NCBI RefSeq assembly: GCF_003437035.1
Contig: NZ_QSRL01000002.1
Location: 62,001 to 126,000, forward strand
Reading direction: 5' to 3'
DNA from: Collinsella sp. TF08-11AT
GTDB taxonomy: Bacteria > Actinomycetota > Coriobacteriia > Coriobacteriales > Coriobacteriaceae
DNA length: 64,000 bases
The position numbers and the translations under genes were made by a program. A model generated the notes under the pieces. That model saw nothing but the letters and a program-made list of their open reading frames with translations. It was not told the origin of the DNA and made no database searches. Of this stretch, positions 9,113-18,669 are shown in pieces. Numbering within the stretch: position 1 is the first letter of the stretch; each line of letters begins with the position of its first letter.

Positions 9113-9436
9113 GGTGTGAATCCTTTCTTGCGCAGGGTGCGTCGGTGTCGCGTGAAGCGGTTTGCTGCGGCGGCTTGGACGGCCGCTCGGGTGTGCCGCC
9201 TTGTTCGGCCGCCCATTGTCTCAGATATTCGTGGAGCTTACGTGCGCATTCGGTTTCAAAACGGCGTTCGTCCTGAAAAACGCGCCGCTGGCAGAGAGTC
9301 TTGTCGCTTTAGTTTGGTGGTGTGCTACACTGCTACGGGCAAAAGCCACAGGCGTTGCCCTATTGCATAGAACGGGCGAACGATGCCCGATGTCAGTATC
9401 AACTTCGATGCCTTATGGCGGGTTTGGCGGTGATCG

Positions 9437-9736
9437 ATGAATATCGAGAACATGTTTGACAAGCCTGATGTCAAGCAGCTGGTCCACGCATTTAGTCTTT
9501 TGGATGACGAGAAGGATATCCAGGCGTTTTTGACCGATATCTGCACGCCGCGCGAGATCTGCGATCTTTCGCAACGTCTGCAGGTTGCGCGTTATCTGGA
9601 TGAGGGCGAGCCTTATGTTGAGGTTCAGGCCCGCACCGGCGCTTCGTCCACTACGGTGAGCCGCGTTTCAAAGGCGCTGAACGGCGAGTACGGCGGCTAT
9701 CGCAAGATCCTCATCAAGCTGGAGGATGGCGAGTAG
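9437..9736 (+). CDS. YerC/YecD family TrpR-related regulator
   Basis: A 99-residue protein of the TrpR superfamily (YerC/YecD type, TIGR02531). The helix-turn-helix region ICDLSQRLQVARYLDEG is followed by YVEVQARTGASSTTVSRVSKAL, which holds the recognition helix. Members bind DNA, but a general target is not known, and tryptophan response is not implied. It is monocistronic and followed by a hairpin. The start is weakly supported by GGTGAT upstream, but the conserved N-terminus fits. Confidence 0.88.
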   Translation: MNIENMFDKPDVKQLVHAFSLLDDEKDIQAFLTDICTPREICDLSQRLQVARYLDEGEPYVEVQARTGASSTTVSRVSKALNGEYGGYRKILIKLEDGE

Positions 9737-9763
9737 GCCAGCGACAACAATGAATTACGAAGA

Positions 9764-9788
9764 ACCGTCCCTCCGGGGGCGGTTTTTT
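9764..9788 (+). terminator. Terminator after the YerC-like gene
   Basis: ACCGTCCC and GGGGGCGGT form a short stem followed by TTTTTT, directly after the stop codon. Confidence 0.7.
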
Positions 9789-9873
9789 GATCCCTTGGAG
9801 ACGGAGGAAAACGGATCACTGGGCTAGACTGACCTCCTCGGTGATCCATTTTCCTCCGTCTCCAAGGGGTCAA
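9787..9873. repeat. 35-bp imperfect inverted repeat
   Basis: Bases 9787-9821 pair with 9839-9873 with three mismatches around a 17-base loop. The element sits directly behind a terminator and about 84 bases before addB. Confidence 0.85.
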
Positions 9874-9956
9874 ATCTGTTGGCGTGGGGCAAATCTGTCC
9901 GCGCGGGCGGGTAGGATGGAAGCATTGAATATTGCGAACGGTTTGAGTGGAGGACC

Positions 9957-12900
9957 ATGCCTGTTCGAATCTATACCACCAACGCCGGCGCGGATTTGAG
10001 CGATGCCGAGGCGGCGCTGCTTGCCGACCTTATTGCCCGCCACGGGCGTGCCGTGCTGCTGGCGCCAACGTTTGCCGAGCTCGACCTGTGCCGTCATGAT
10101 GCGGCGGAAGCCGGCGTTTCGCTGGGTATTGACTACAAGACGCCTACATCGTGGCTTCGCTCGCTTTGGGAGCTTTTGGGCGACGGGCGCGGTTTCGTCG
10201 ACAACCTGCAGCGCCAGATGCTGTTTTCGGACATGGTAGCGCGCCTCGACGACGCCGACCTGCAGCCGCTTTCGCGCAGCCAGGGCACGGTGCGTATGCT
10301 CGCGCGTATGGCTCGCGATGTGCTGCCGGGTGTGGCAGGGACAGGCACCGAGCGTTGCTGCGACAACGTTTGCAAGCCCAAGCCCAAAAGCGACGCCGAG
10401 GCTCGCGTGTTTGAACTTTTGTGCGCCTATGCGCGCGGTTTGGACCGTCGAGATATGGTCGAGCCCTGCGAGGCGGCTGACATTATGGCCGGCGCTTTGG
10501 CCGACAACCTGCCGGGGTGCGCCCGCGCCGTTTGCGTGCGCGGCGTCACGTCATTTACGTATAGCCTGCTCGAGCTGCTGTCCGCCGTGGCAAACAACGG
10601 GGGAGAGGTTGTCGTGCTGCTTGCCCGCGAGCAAGCGGCGATGCGCGAGGAGCTTGCCGCGGCATTTGATGTCCGCGGTGTGCTGTTTGAGATCGCGCCG
10701 CTGGGGGAGGGCGCCGCCGCGCCCCAGACTGCCTCCAAGTCCGCTGCTCAGCCTGCCTTTATTGAGGTCGCCGGCCCCCATGCCCGTGCCCATGCTTATG
10801 CGGACGTCATCGATAAGTTGGTGAAAGCGCACAAGGAGTCCAAGGACGATAAAGCTGCTGCAACACCCGCCGACCCCGTACGCGTGCTCGTTGTTTCTGC
10901 CCGGGCACCCCAGCTGTTCGGCGAGCTTGCCGCTCGTTTGGCGGCGCGCCACGTTGCTGCCGAGACGGCCGAGTTCACGGCGTTTTCCCAATCCATTGCG
11001 GGCAGGCAGTTCACGGCGCTCGCCAACCTGATCGAGCGTATGAAGGCCGCCGACGAAGGGGCAGCTTCTAAGACTGAGTGGTGGCCCGCTCCGGAGCTTA
11101 CCGACTGGATTTACAGCCCGCTTTCGGGTGCCGACGCCGCCAGCGCGCGCACGTTCGACAAGAATATGCGACTGTCGCGCAGCAAGACCACTGCGGGCGT
11201 CAAGAGCCTGCTGCAGAGCGTGCAGGGCCAGGTGAAGGGCGCGCGTAAAGCGGCGAGCGACGAGAACTGGTTTAAGAACGTGCCGTGCGTGATCTCGGAC
11301 GTGTTCCAGGCGCTGTGGCGCGACAAACCCGTGACGGCGCTCAAGGCCATGCTTGCCGTTGCCGAGGCGCTGCCCGATCGCGCACTTGGCGGTCTCGACG
11401 GTCAGGCTCGTCGCCAGGCGGAGGTGGCCCTGCTGCGCCACGTCATCGACATCCTTATGAATGGCGCCCGTGCGCTCGACGTGTCGCAGGCCGCGACCGT
11501 GCCCGTGCTCGATGACATTCGAACCAAGGTGGACAAGCGTAGCGCCGCCTACGATTGCGAGACCTACGAGGTTGACCGTGCGCCACGCGCCCAGGTTCGC
11601 TTTGCTTCGCTTGCCGATGCGGCGGCTCTGCGCTCCGGCAGCTACGATGCCGTGCTGTTTGCCGATGTCGATCTGGACAGCTATCCTCTCTCACACGAAG
11701 AGGGGCCGCTGACCACGCTGACGGCGAGCCTCGGTCGCGAGGGCGTGACGCTTGAGCCTGCGGCCTTGCTGCGCGCACGCTTTGGCCGCGCGATACAAGC
11801 GTCGCGTGGTCCGGTTACGCTCGCCCGTGTGACCCACGATCGTCAGGCGCGCGAGTGCTATCCGTCGGCCGTGTGGACCGAGTTGCGGGCGCATGCCGAG
11901 GCCGCTAACGACGCTAAGGCCGTTGGCGCGGACAAGGCGAAGTGTGTGGGTGAGGGCGATATCGTAAGGGACTTCGATCCCGCGGCAGGCGAAGGTCTTA
12001 GGCGCGAGCGCGTGACCTGCGAAGCTCCTCAGCATCTGAGCGATGAAGCCATTCCGTATTTGGTCCTGCGTCGTCGCGATGGCGAGGGCGAGGATGCGCC
12101 GCTGGTGCCGCACCTGACGTCTGCCTCGCAGATCGAGGCCTATTCGACCTGCCCGCTATGCTGGTTCGTCTCGTATCGCGTCAAACCCCAGTCGATCGAC
12201 GCTGGCTTTGGCAATATGGAGAAGGGCAACTTTGTCCACGACGTGCTGGAACACTTGCATGCCCGTCTGCCTCAGGAGGGCATGGAGCGCGTGACACCCA
12301 TGAATCTGCCACGCGCGAAGGAGCTGCTGCGCGAGGTCTTTGACGAGACCTTGGCCGAGCATGCGGGCAAGCGCGGTACCGAGGGCCCGCTCGTGCCGCT
12401 CTCCCCGGTGGAGGAGCGCCAGGTGGCCGAGATTTTGCCGCAGCTGGAGGGCGTGCTTGCCTACGAGTCCGAGGCGCTCGCGCCCTTCGCGCCGCGCTAC
12501 CTGGAGTTTGCGTTCAACGAGCTCCAGGTCGAGTATGCCGGTTGGCCGCTTGGCGGGCGCATCGACCGCGTTGATGTGGATGTCGAGAATCGCGCCGTGG
12601 TAATCGACTATAAACATCGTTCGGGTGTCGAGGAGTTTAAACTCGCCGACCCCACGGTGCGCGACGAGGAGTCGGGCGAGGCCCCCATCGACGACCCGCG
12701 CTGGCTGCCGCCCCATACCCAGACGCTCATCTACGCACAGGCCATGCGTCGGGCGCTGGGCCTAGATACCCGTGCTGCGCTCTATTTTTCGACCAAGGGT
12801 GGCAAGCCCGCGCTGCGCGGTGCGGCGAGCGCCGAGTTGCTTGAGGAAGAGCGTGGTGACGGCCGCATCCCGGGGCTTAAGAAGGGCTTTCCCGGCGAGG

Positions 12901-13073
12901 GCGGCAACATGGACTTCGATGCCCTGCTCGACCGCGTGGAGGCCGGTATCGCCGAGCGCCTGCATGAGCTCGAGGCGGGCGACGTCGCCGCTGTCGATCC
13001 GACGTCGGCGCAGGCCGCGCATGCGCGCTGCTCGTATAACCACGAAGGAACGTTTGTAAGGAGGGACGTGTAG
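9957..13073 (+). CDS. addB: AddB-like PD-(D/E)XK nuclease/helicase subunit
   Basis: A 1038-residue partner of the UvrD-type helicase-nuclease encoded four bases downstream; together they should process double-strand DNA ends for RecA repair. The C-terminal third holds a PD-(D/E)XK nuclease: LTSASQIEAYSTCPLCWF, GNFVHDVLEHLH, GGRIDRVDVD and VVIDYKH. Cysteines at YSTCPLC and near the C-terminus (HARCSYN) are placed like the Fe-S cluster ligands of AddB, but the set looks incomplete. The first 650 residues resemble an inactivated helicase core, with no Walker A visible. GGAGG stands four bases before the ATG. RexB is the alternative name in other lineages. Confidence 0.82.
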   Translation: MPVRIYTTNAGADLSDAEAALLADLIARHGRAVLLAPTFAELDLCRHDAAEAGVSLGIDYKTPTSWLRSLWELLGDGRGFVDNLQRQMLFSDMVARLDDADLQPLSRSQGTVRMLARMARDVLPGVAGTGTERCCDNVCKPKPKSDAEARVFELLCAYARGLDRRDMVEPCEAADIMAGALADNLPGCARAVCVRGVTSFTYSLLELLSAVANNGGEVVVLLAREQAAMREELAAAFDVRGVLFEIAPLGEGAAAPQTASKSAAQPAFIEVAGPHARAHAYADVIDKLVKAHKESKDDKAAATPADPVRVLVVSARAPQLFGELAARLAARHVAAETAEFTAFSQSIAGRQFTALANLIERMKAADEGAASKTEWWPAPELTDWIYSPLSGADAASARTFDKNMRLSRSKTTAGVKSLLQSVQGQVKGARKAASDENWFKNVPCVISDVFQALWRDKPVTALKAMLAVAEALPDRALGGLDGQARRQAEVALLRHVIDILMNGARALDVSQAATVPVLDDIRTKVDKRSAAYDCETYEVDRAPRAQVRFASLADAAALRSGSYDAVLFADVDLDSYPLSHEEGPLTTLTASLGREGVTLEPAALLRARFGRAIQASRGPVTLARVTHDRQARECYPSAVWTELRAHAEAANDAKAVGADKAKCVGEGDIVRDFDPAAGEGLRRERVTCEAPQHLSDEAIPYLVLRRRDGEGEDAPLVPHLTSASQIEAYSTCPLCWFVSYRVKPQSIDAGFGNMEKGNFVHDVLEHLHARLPQEGMERVTPMNLPRAKELLREVFDETLAEHAGKRGTEGPLVPLSPVEERQVAEILPQLEGVLAYESEALAPFAPRYLEFAFNELQVEYAGWPLGGRIDRVDVDVENRAVVIDYKHRSGVEEFKLADPTVRDEESGEAPIDDPRWLPPHTQTLIYAQAMRRALGLDTRAALYFSTKGGKPALRGAASAELLEEERGDGRIPGLKKGFPGEGGNMDFDALLDRVEAGIAERLHELEAGDVAAVDPTSAQAAHARCSYNHEGTFVRRDV

Positions 13074-13076
13074 ACC

Positions 13077-16000
13077 ATGGATCTTTCGACTTTGATGCCG
13101 CAACAGCTGCAAGTTGTCAAAACGCTCGACCGCCCGCTGTTTGTCTCGGCGGGTGCCGGCTCGGGCAAGACCTTTACCCTTACGCGCCGCATTGCCTATG
13201 CGCTCTCGCCCGAATCCGGTCCGTTTGTCGAGCATCTGGATCAGGTGCTTGCCATTACCTTTACCAAAGATGCCGCGGCCGAGATTCGCGACCGCGTGCG
13301 CCGTGCGCTTATCGACGAGGGCATGGACGAGGAGGCCCTGACCGTCGACGACGCTTGGATCTCGACCATCCACGGCATGTGCTCGCGTATCCTGCGCGCG
13401 CACGCGCTGGAGCTGGGCATCGATCCTGAGTTCACGGTGCTCACCGATACCGACGAGCTCATGGATCAGGCTGTTGAGCATGTGTTGGGTCGCGCGACGG
13501 CGCCCGATGCCGCCCCCGAGCTCGCGGCATCGCTCAAGGCCCTCTACGCCTGGTATCCCATGGCGGGCGAGGGCGGTCCCTTTGGCGCCGGCACGACCAT
13601 CAAGGGTCTTGTGCGCGACCTGTTAGAGCTATCGAGCCAGCTGCCGGGCGGCATGGACGATGTGCGCGTGGCACGCGGCCAGGCCGACACCTCGGCGCTA
13701 GCCGATGCCTATCGCGCGGCGTTGGGCGCGAGCAAGGCCGCGACCGAGAAGGCGCAGACGGCGCTCGATGCCATCGACGCGTTCGAGGCGAGCGGCAAGA
13801 CCATGACCGATGCGGCGCGACTCATGATGTCGTGTACCATGCCGCGCGCGAGCAAGGCATTCTCTAAGGAGCAGATCGAGCTGCTCAAGGCCGAGGCCGC
13901 CGATGCGTTTATCAATATCGTGCTCGCCTGCGGTGGTCCGGCGCTCGATGCGCTGGTGGGCCTGGCCCGTTCCGTGGAGGCAGAGTATCGCGCGCTGAAG
14001 GCTGCCCAGTCCGCCCTCGATAATAACGACCTGCTCCGCATGGCGTATGAGGCGCTGCGCGACTACCCGGCCATTCGAGCGGCCTATGAAGGCCGCTTTA
14101 AGATGGTCATGATCGACGAGTTTCAGGATACCGACCAGATGCAGGTGGACCTGATTCGCTATCTGACGGGCGCGGGGGAGCGCGCGCTGTGCACCGTGGG
14201 CGATGCGCAGCAGTCCATCTATCGCTTCCGTGGGGCAGAGGTCGAGGTGTTCCGTCGCCAGGAACGCAAGGTGGGCTCCTCTGCTGCGCCCGAGACCTCC
14301 GTCGCATCCGATGCCCCTGCCGGCGAGCTCGTCAAGCTCGTGCGCAACTTCCGCAGCCACGACGAGGTACTGCGCTATGTGGCACGCGTCTTTGACGGCG
14401 ATACCGGTGGTTTGATGCAGGGGTTCTTGGATCTTGAGCCGAGTGACGATCGCGAGGACAAGCTCAAGGCGAAGGCTTCGCGCCGCCAGGCGCTGCTCGT
14501 TGCCGGCGGCAGCACCCAGGAGCGAACGCAGGCGAAAGCTCGTGCGATTGCGGAGCGGTTCCAAGCGCTCGTTAAAGCGGGCCAGCCCCAGGGCGGCATG
14601 GTGCTGCTACTGGGCCGCATGACCAACGCCGACGTCTACGCCCAGGCCTTCCGCGACCAGGGGCTCGACTGCGTGATCGCAGGCGGTTCGGTCTTTGCCC
14701 AGGCTGCCGAGGTCCAAACGGTGCGTGCCCTGGTGTGCGCGCTTGCTAATCCGGCCGATACGGCGCAGGGCCTTATGCCGCTGCTCGCCTCGCCGATGTT
14801 TGCGCTCGGCGCCCAGGAGTTCCTGGCGCTGGCGACCAAGCTCGATAGCGAGACAGGGGAGACCTCGCGCCGGAATATCGACATGGGCATCATGAGCGAT
14901 TCCGATGTGCCGGGTTTGCAGAACCTGCCGCTCGTGACGCGTGCCCGCGAGGTGCTGCGCTATGCGCTTCGTCGTGTGGGCCGCGATTCGTTCGCCGCCA
15001 TCGCGCGCGACGTGGTCAACGCCTCTGGCTGGTTTGTGCGTCTGGCGCAGCGTGGTCCCGAGGGCAAGGCCATCGCTGCCAACGTGCTCAAGGCGCTCGA
15101 CGCCGTGGCCGAGGCGGAGGCCGAGTTCGGTAACTCGCCGCGTTCCATCGCGCTCGCCTTCGACCACTTCCTGGCGGGCAAGGAGGCGCCGGGCGCGCTC
15201 AACGAGGAGGGTGACGGCGCGGTACGCATCATGACCGTGCATGCATCCAAGGGTCTGGAGTATCCGGTCGTCGCGGTGTCCGAGTGTTTTGGCGTGCGCA
15301 AATCGTTCGGTGCGGCACAGATGGGCCGCGTTGACGGTGGGGCGCAAGTCGTGGCGCTGCCGGCTCGTTTTGATGGCGTTAAGCTTGCCGATGGGACCTT
15401 CGTGAAGGGCGATGACGTCAAAAAGCAGTTTGAACACGCGTTTAAGGGCAAGGGCACGTCACTGTGGTTGCCGCCAGAGCTCATGGAGGATGTCTGCGCG
15501 ACGGGTTCTCCCGCCGAGGAATTTGCTTGCCTGCGCAACGACGACCTGCAGCTTTCGCTCGAGGAGCGGGCTCGTTTGCTCTATGTCGCCATGACGCGAG
15601 CGCGTGAGCTGGTGATCTTGGCGATGGATGCCGGCGTGAGCCGTGGCAAGGTGTGCGCGCCGACCTTCGACGTCGAGACCGATCTGAGCTACGACGTGCT
15701 GCGCCGTATTCTGCCGACGGACGGCCTGGACATGCCACAGCTCGATGCCGACCGCCTGGTGTTCGACAACTCCCAGCCGGGCGATTACGAGCTCATTTCG
15801 CTTTCGGACTTTACCTTTGGCGAGCAGGCGTTTGAGGCCAACGCTTCACTGGATGCCGAGGGCAGACTTGTCCGCGGCGATGCGGAGCCGGAGGGTGCCG
15901 GTGCAGGTGCCCGCGCCGCCGTTCCCGGTCCTGCCGACCCCGAGCCCGATGCGTTTGAGCTCGTGTATCCCCAGGCGGTGGGCGTGCGCATGGGCGCCTG

Positions 16001-16700
16001 CCCGTATCCGGCGCGCGATTCGTACAGCTATTCGTCAATTGCCGCGGCGCTGCATGCCGAGTCCGAGGACCGTGCCACCGAGGCGCATGTGCCCATGGAC
16101 GAGGCTGGCGATGATGCGGAGTCTGATGGTTCCGAGATGGCGGATGCAGACGTGGCCGCTGTCGAGCCCGCCGGCAATCCCATGGCGCTGGGCTCGGCCT
16201 TCCACGCCGCCTGCCAGTGGCTCATCGAGATGGGTGCCGATGCGCTGCCCGCTGAGCGTGCCGATGCGCTGGCGCGCCTGTGGCGCCTGACGCCGGAGCA
16301 GCGCGAACGCTTCGACGTTGCCCTGGACTGCTGGCTCAAGTCGGCTGCTCGTGCCGAGCTGCTCGCGTGGCCGTGCGTCCGCGCCGAGGTGCCGTTCTTT
16401 TCGCTGGGCTGCGAGGACGAGGACATCGCTCGCTACGGTGCATATGCCGAGGGCGCCATCGACGCTTTGGCGACGAACCCGGCGGATTCGTCACGCGCAC
16501 TGGTCATCGACTACAAGACGGGCGGCACACTGGACGAGACGCCGGAACAGCTGCAGGAGAAGCACGCCCTGCAGGCGCGTGTCTACGCTGATGTTCTGCA
16601 CAAGGCGGGCTTTGAGGCCGTGACCGTCAAGTTCGTCCGCGCGGAGCAGGTCGACCCCGCCAACCCCTGCGAGCCCCAAGTGGTCACCTACAACCTTTAG
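13077..16700 (+). CDS. addA: AddA-like UvrD-type helicase-nuclease
   Basis: A 1207-residue superfamily 1 helicase with a C-terminal nuclease, the motor subunit of an AddAB-type recombination nuclease. Walker A is VSAGAGSGKTFTLTRRIA (about residues 22-39). Then come AITFTKDAAAEIRDR, Walker B MVMIDEFQDTD, VGDAQQSIYRFRGAE, VRNFRS, MTVHASKGLEYPVV and LLYVAMTRAREL. The nuclease motif VIDYKTGG is near residue 1140. It follows addB after three bases, with AAGGAGG inside the end of addB. A terminator follows, so the pair is a self-contained operon. Two nuclease subunits fit AddAB rather than RecBCD. Confidence 0.9.
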   Translation: MDLSTLMPQQLQVVKTLDRPLFVSAGAGSGKTFTLTRRIAYALSPESGPFVEHLDQVLAITFTKDAAAEIRDRVRRALIDEGMDEEALTVDDAWISTIHGMCSRILRAHALELGIDPEFTVLTDTDELMDQAVEHVLGRATAPDAAPELAASLKALYAWYPMAGEGGPFGAGTTIKGLVRDLLELSSQLPGGMDDVRVARGQADTSALADAYRAALGASKAATEKAQTALDAIDAFEASGKTMTDAARLMMSCTMPRASKAFSKEQIELLKAEAADAFINIVLACGGPALDALVGLARSVEAEYRALKAAQSALDNNDLLRMAYEALRDYPAIRAAYEGRFKMVMIDEFQDTDQMQVDLIRYLTGAGERALCTVGDAQQSIYRFRGAEVEVFRRQERKVGSSAAPETSVASDAPAGELVKLVRNFRSHDEVLRYVARVFDGDTGGLMQGFLDLEPSDDREDKLKAKASRRQALLVAGGSTQERTQAKARAIAERFQALVKAGQPQGGMVLLLGRMTNADVYAQAFRDQGLDCVIAGGSVFAQAAEVQTVRALVCALANPADTAQGLMPLLASPMFALGAQEFLALATKLDSETGETSRRNIDMGIMSDSDVPGLQNLPLVTRAREVLRYALRRVGRDSFAAIARDVVNASGWFVRLAQRGPEGKAIAANVLKALDAVAEAEAEFGNSPRSIALAFDHFLAGKEAPGALNEEGDGAVRIMTVHASKGLEYPVVAVSECFGVRKSFGAAQMGRVDGGAQVVALPARFDGVKLADGTFVKGDDVKKQFEHAFKGKGTSLWLPPELMEDVCATGSPAEEFACLRNDDLQLSLEERARLLYVAMTRARELVILAMDAGVSRGKVCAPTFDVETDLSYDVLRRILPTDGLDMPQLDADRLVFDNSQPGDYELISLSDFTFGEQAFEANASLDAEGRLVRGDAEPEGAGAGARAAVPGPADPEPDAFELVYPQAVGVRMGACPYPARDSYSYSSIAAALHAESEDRATEAHVPMDEAGDDAESDGSEMADADVAAVEPAGNPMALGSAFHAACQWLIEMGADALPAERADALARLWRLTPEQRERFDVALDCWLKSAARAELLAWPCVRAEVPFFSLGCEDEDIARYGAYAEGAIDALATNPADSSRALVIDYKTGGTLDETPEQLQEKHALQARVYADVLHKAGFEAVTVKFVRAEQVDPANPCEPQVVTYNL

Positions 16701-16712
16701 CCCTCAACAACC

Positions 16713-16750
16713 TGCGGTGGAATCCCTATCGATTCCACCGCAGTCTTTTT
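16713..16750 (+). terminator. Terminator after addA
   Basis: TGCGGTGGAATC and GATTCCACCGCA form a 12-bp perfect stem with a 6-base loop, followed by TTTTT. The stem shares the core TGCGGTG with the long repeat at 5617-5689. Confidence 0.85.
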
Positions 16751-16893
16751 GGGACGGGGCTTTTTTAGCTACTTTGGGCAAACCCACGCGGCCGCCCCGG
16801 ATAAAGCCCTCAATCGTCCAAATAGCACCGCAACGCATGGGAGAGCCTGGGACGGTACAATAGCTCGAACGGTTCAAACGAATAAGGAGCCAT

Positions 16894-17145
16894 ATGCAGC
16901 TCACCAAAACGCTTGGGGTGACGCCGGAGGAGCTTTTTGACGCCCTAGCGGGGTCCATCATGCAGGATATCGAAAACGCCACGGGCAAGCGCTCCAGCCG
17001 CAACAGGCTCAACGGCAATAAGTACGAGAAGCGTGCCCAGGCCGCAAAAAGGCAAGGTAGCTCTTCATCGGAAACTGTGAACACTTCAGGCTTCGAGTCA
17101 GTAGCGAGCGGCCCGACAAAAGTAGTTGATGGAAGTGCCAAATGA
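16894..17145 (+). pseudogene. Truncated DUF3284-like gene
   Basis: The first 50 residues (LTKTLGVTPEELFDALAGS, ENATGKRSSRNRLNGNKYEKR) look like the N-terminus of DUF3284 proteins, which usually have about 140 residues. After about residue 55 the similarity stops and a low-complexity tail (RQGSSSSETVNTSGFES) runs to a stop at 17145. A good AAGGAG precedes the ATG, so it may still be translated. The stop overlaps the start of the transporter gene in an ATGA junction. I infer that a deletion or insertion replaced the rest of the gene when the transporter DNA arrived. The tail could alternatively be a new functional leader. Confidence 0.6.
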
Positions 17146-18341
17146 ATAAGAATGCCGCTACGCAACTGCACATCTATTCCGCCTTTTTCGTTCTCGCGGG
17201 ATTTGTTTTAAATCGGGGAGTGTTTCTACTTTTCCTTGCGGAGAAAGGAATGTCTGTCACGGAAATCGCGCTTTATCAAGCCCTGTTTAACATTACAACG
17301 GTCGTCCTCGAGCTGCCAACAGGGCTGATAGGCGATTTCTTTGGAAAGAAGTTTTCGATTCAAGTGGGCGTGCTGCTGCTTTTCTTCCATACGGCTGGCA
17401 TGCTGTTGCTCTCAGGCCCCTTTCTTGTCGTGCTTTCCCTTGTTGAGGCACTCGCCTACTCCCTTCAATCGGGATCCGAACAAGCACTTTTATATGAAAT
17501 TGCCCGGAATGCCGGTCAAGGAGAGCGTTTCCTCACCATCAACGCTCGGCTGCTTGCCGCGCAATCAATCGCTACGGGAATGGCGATTGTGCTCGGATCT
17601 TTCATTGCCCAAGTATCTTGGAGCGCCCTCTACGTATGTGTCTCCGTTTTCTATCTCCTGCAGCTTTTCCTTCTGTATCCCATTGAGAGGACGGAAGCGA
17701 CCCGTTCTGAAAGCTCTGAAAAGGGAAGGTTTGACGCGGCCAAGATGTTCAGACGCGAAACCTGGCGTGTTGGAGAATCCGCTTTTGCGGTACTGCTTCT
17801 TCTAATCGGCACAAGCATGCTCGATGGATTCTATGGGAGTTATTACAACTTGAATCAGTTGGTATTCGACGCATTTGATGCTCCCGTCTCCATAATAGGA
17901 ATCTTTTTCGGTGCATCCTATGCAGTAAATGCGACGGCCTACATTGCAGCAGATTTCTTCTCATTGCGTTTCGGGAAAAGAAATACCATGCTCGGCTCGA
18001 TGCTAATCGAGGCTGGCCTTTTCATGATTCTTCCGTGGTTCGCTTCAAATCCGCTGTGTTTGTTTGGCCTTAGCATGGTGCTTTGTTTTCTCCCAGAAGT
18101 GGTGTACATCACTTCGGAAAACTTAATCCAAGACGCGATAGCGGACGATCTCCGCGCGACGATCCTTTCCGTCGCGTCTCTGGTAAGGGCTCTCTTTTCT
18201 GCAGTGTTTTTCTCCATATTTGGACATGTGTTGGGGTTATATCCCATTCAGATAGCGCTCGGTATTATTGGTGCAATCGCGATAGCAATTACCGCCGTTG
18301 TTTCTTTAAAAATGGTAGGAATACATGTCTCCAAGAATTGA
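17142..18341 (+). CDS. MFS transporter
   Basis: A 399-residue major facilitator protein with about 12 hydrophobic segments. The A-like loop motif GLIGDFFGKKFSIQ lies between helices 2 and 3, and a longer hydrophilic loop (EATRSESSEKGRFDAAK) separates the two halves. Substrate unknown; drug- or peptide-export relatives are common. GC content and codon use are clearly lower than in addA and dnaE on either side, and the gene starts inside the stop of a truncated gene. Both suggest horizontal transfer. The ribosome site (GGAAG) is modest, so translation may depend on coupling. Confidence 0.82.
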   Translation: MNKNAATQLHIYSAFFVLAGFVLNRGVFLLFLAEKGMSVTEIALYQALFNITTVVLELPTGLIGDFFGKKFSIQVGVLLLFFHTAGMLLLSGPFLVVLSLVEALAYSLQSGSEQALLYEIARNAGQGERFLTINARLLAAQSIATGMAIVLGSFIAQVSWSALYVCVSVFYLLQLFLLYPIERTEATRSESSEKGRFDAAKMFRRETWRVGESAFAVLLLLIGTSMLDGFYGSYYNLNQLVFDAFDAPVSIIGIFFGASYAVNATAYIAADFFSLRFGKRNTMLGSMLIEAGLFMILPWFASNPLCLFGLSMVLCFLPEVVYITSENLIQDAIADDLRATILSVASLVRALFSAVFFSIFGHVLGLYPIQIALGIIGAIAIAITAVVSLKMVGIHVSKN

Positions 18342-18669
18342 TATATCGATTGACGAGCTGCCCGAAGCGTCGAGCCTTCTTGATGGACATGACTATTCGT
18401 CACAAATCATTCAGCGTATCGCCGGGGTTCCAGTAATACTCGATGCATCGGGATGCCCTCATTCCCTTTTTGAAGGTCCCAAATTGACTACCCGTGTTGG
18501 TTTGGCTAGGTTCGGGTGCTGTCCGTGCCGTGGGGTAAAATCGTTCAGTCAGAACACGAACCCGCATCGGAGCTCATCACATGGCATTCGTCCATCTGCA
18601 CAATCACACTGTTTTCTCCATGCTCGACGGCGCAACCCGTATCCAGGATATGGTCAATCGTGCCGTTGA
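18325..18669 (+). pseudogene. Orphan ORF or gene remnant overlapping dnaE start
   Basis: This frame starts 17 bases before the end of the transporter gene and runs 88 bases into dnaE. The first 60 residues (DISIDELPEASSLLDGHD, then QIIQRIAGVPVILDASGCP) look protein-like, but I do not recognise them. The remainder is out-of-frame dnaE upstream sequence. It is most simply the start of a gene that came with the transporter and lost its 3' part at the dnaE junction. A functional short product cannot be excluded. Confidence 0.35.
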
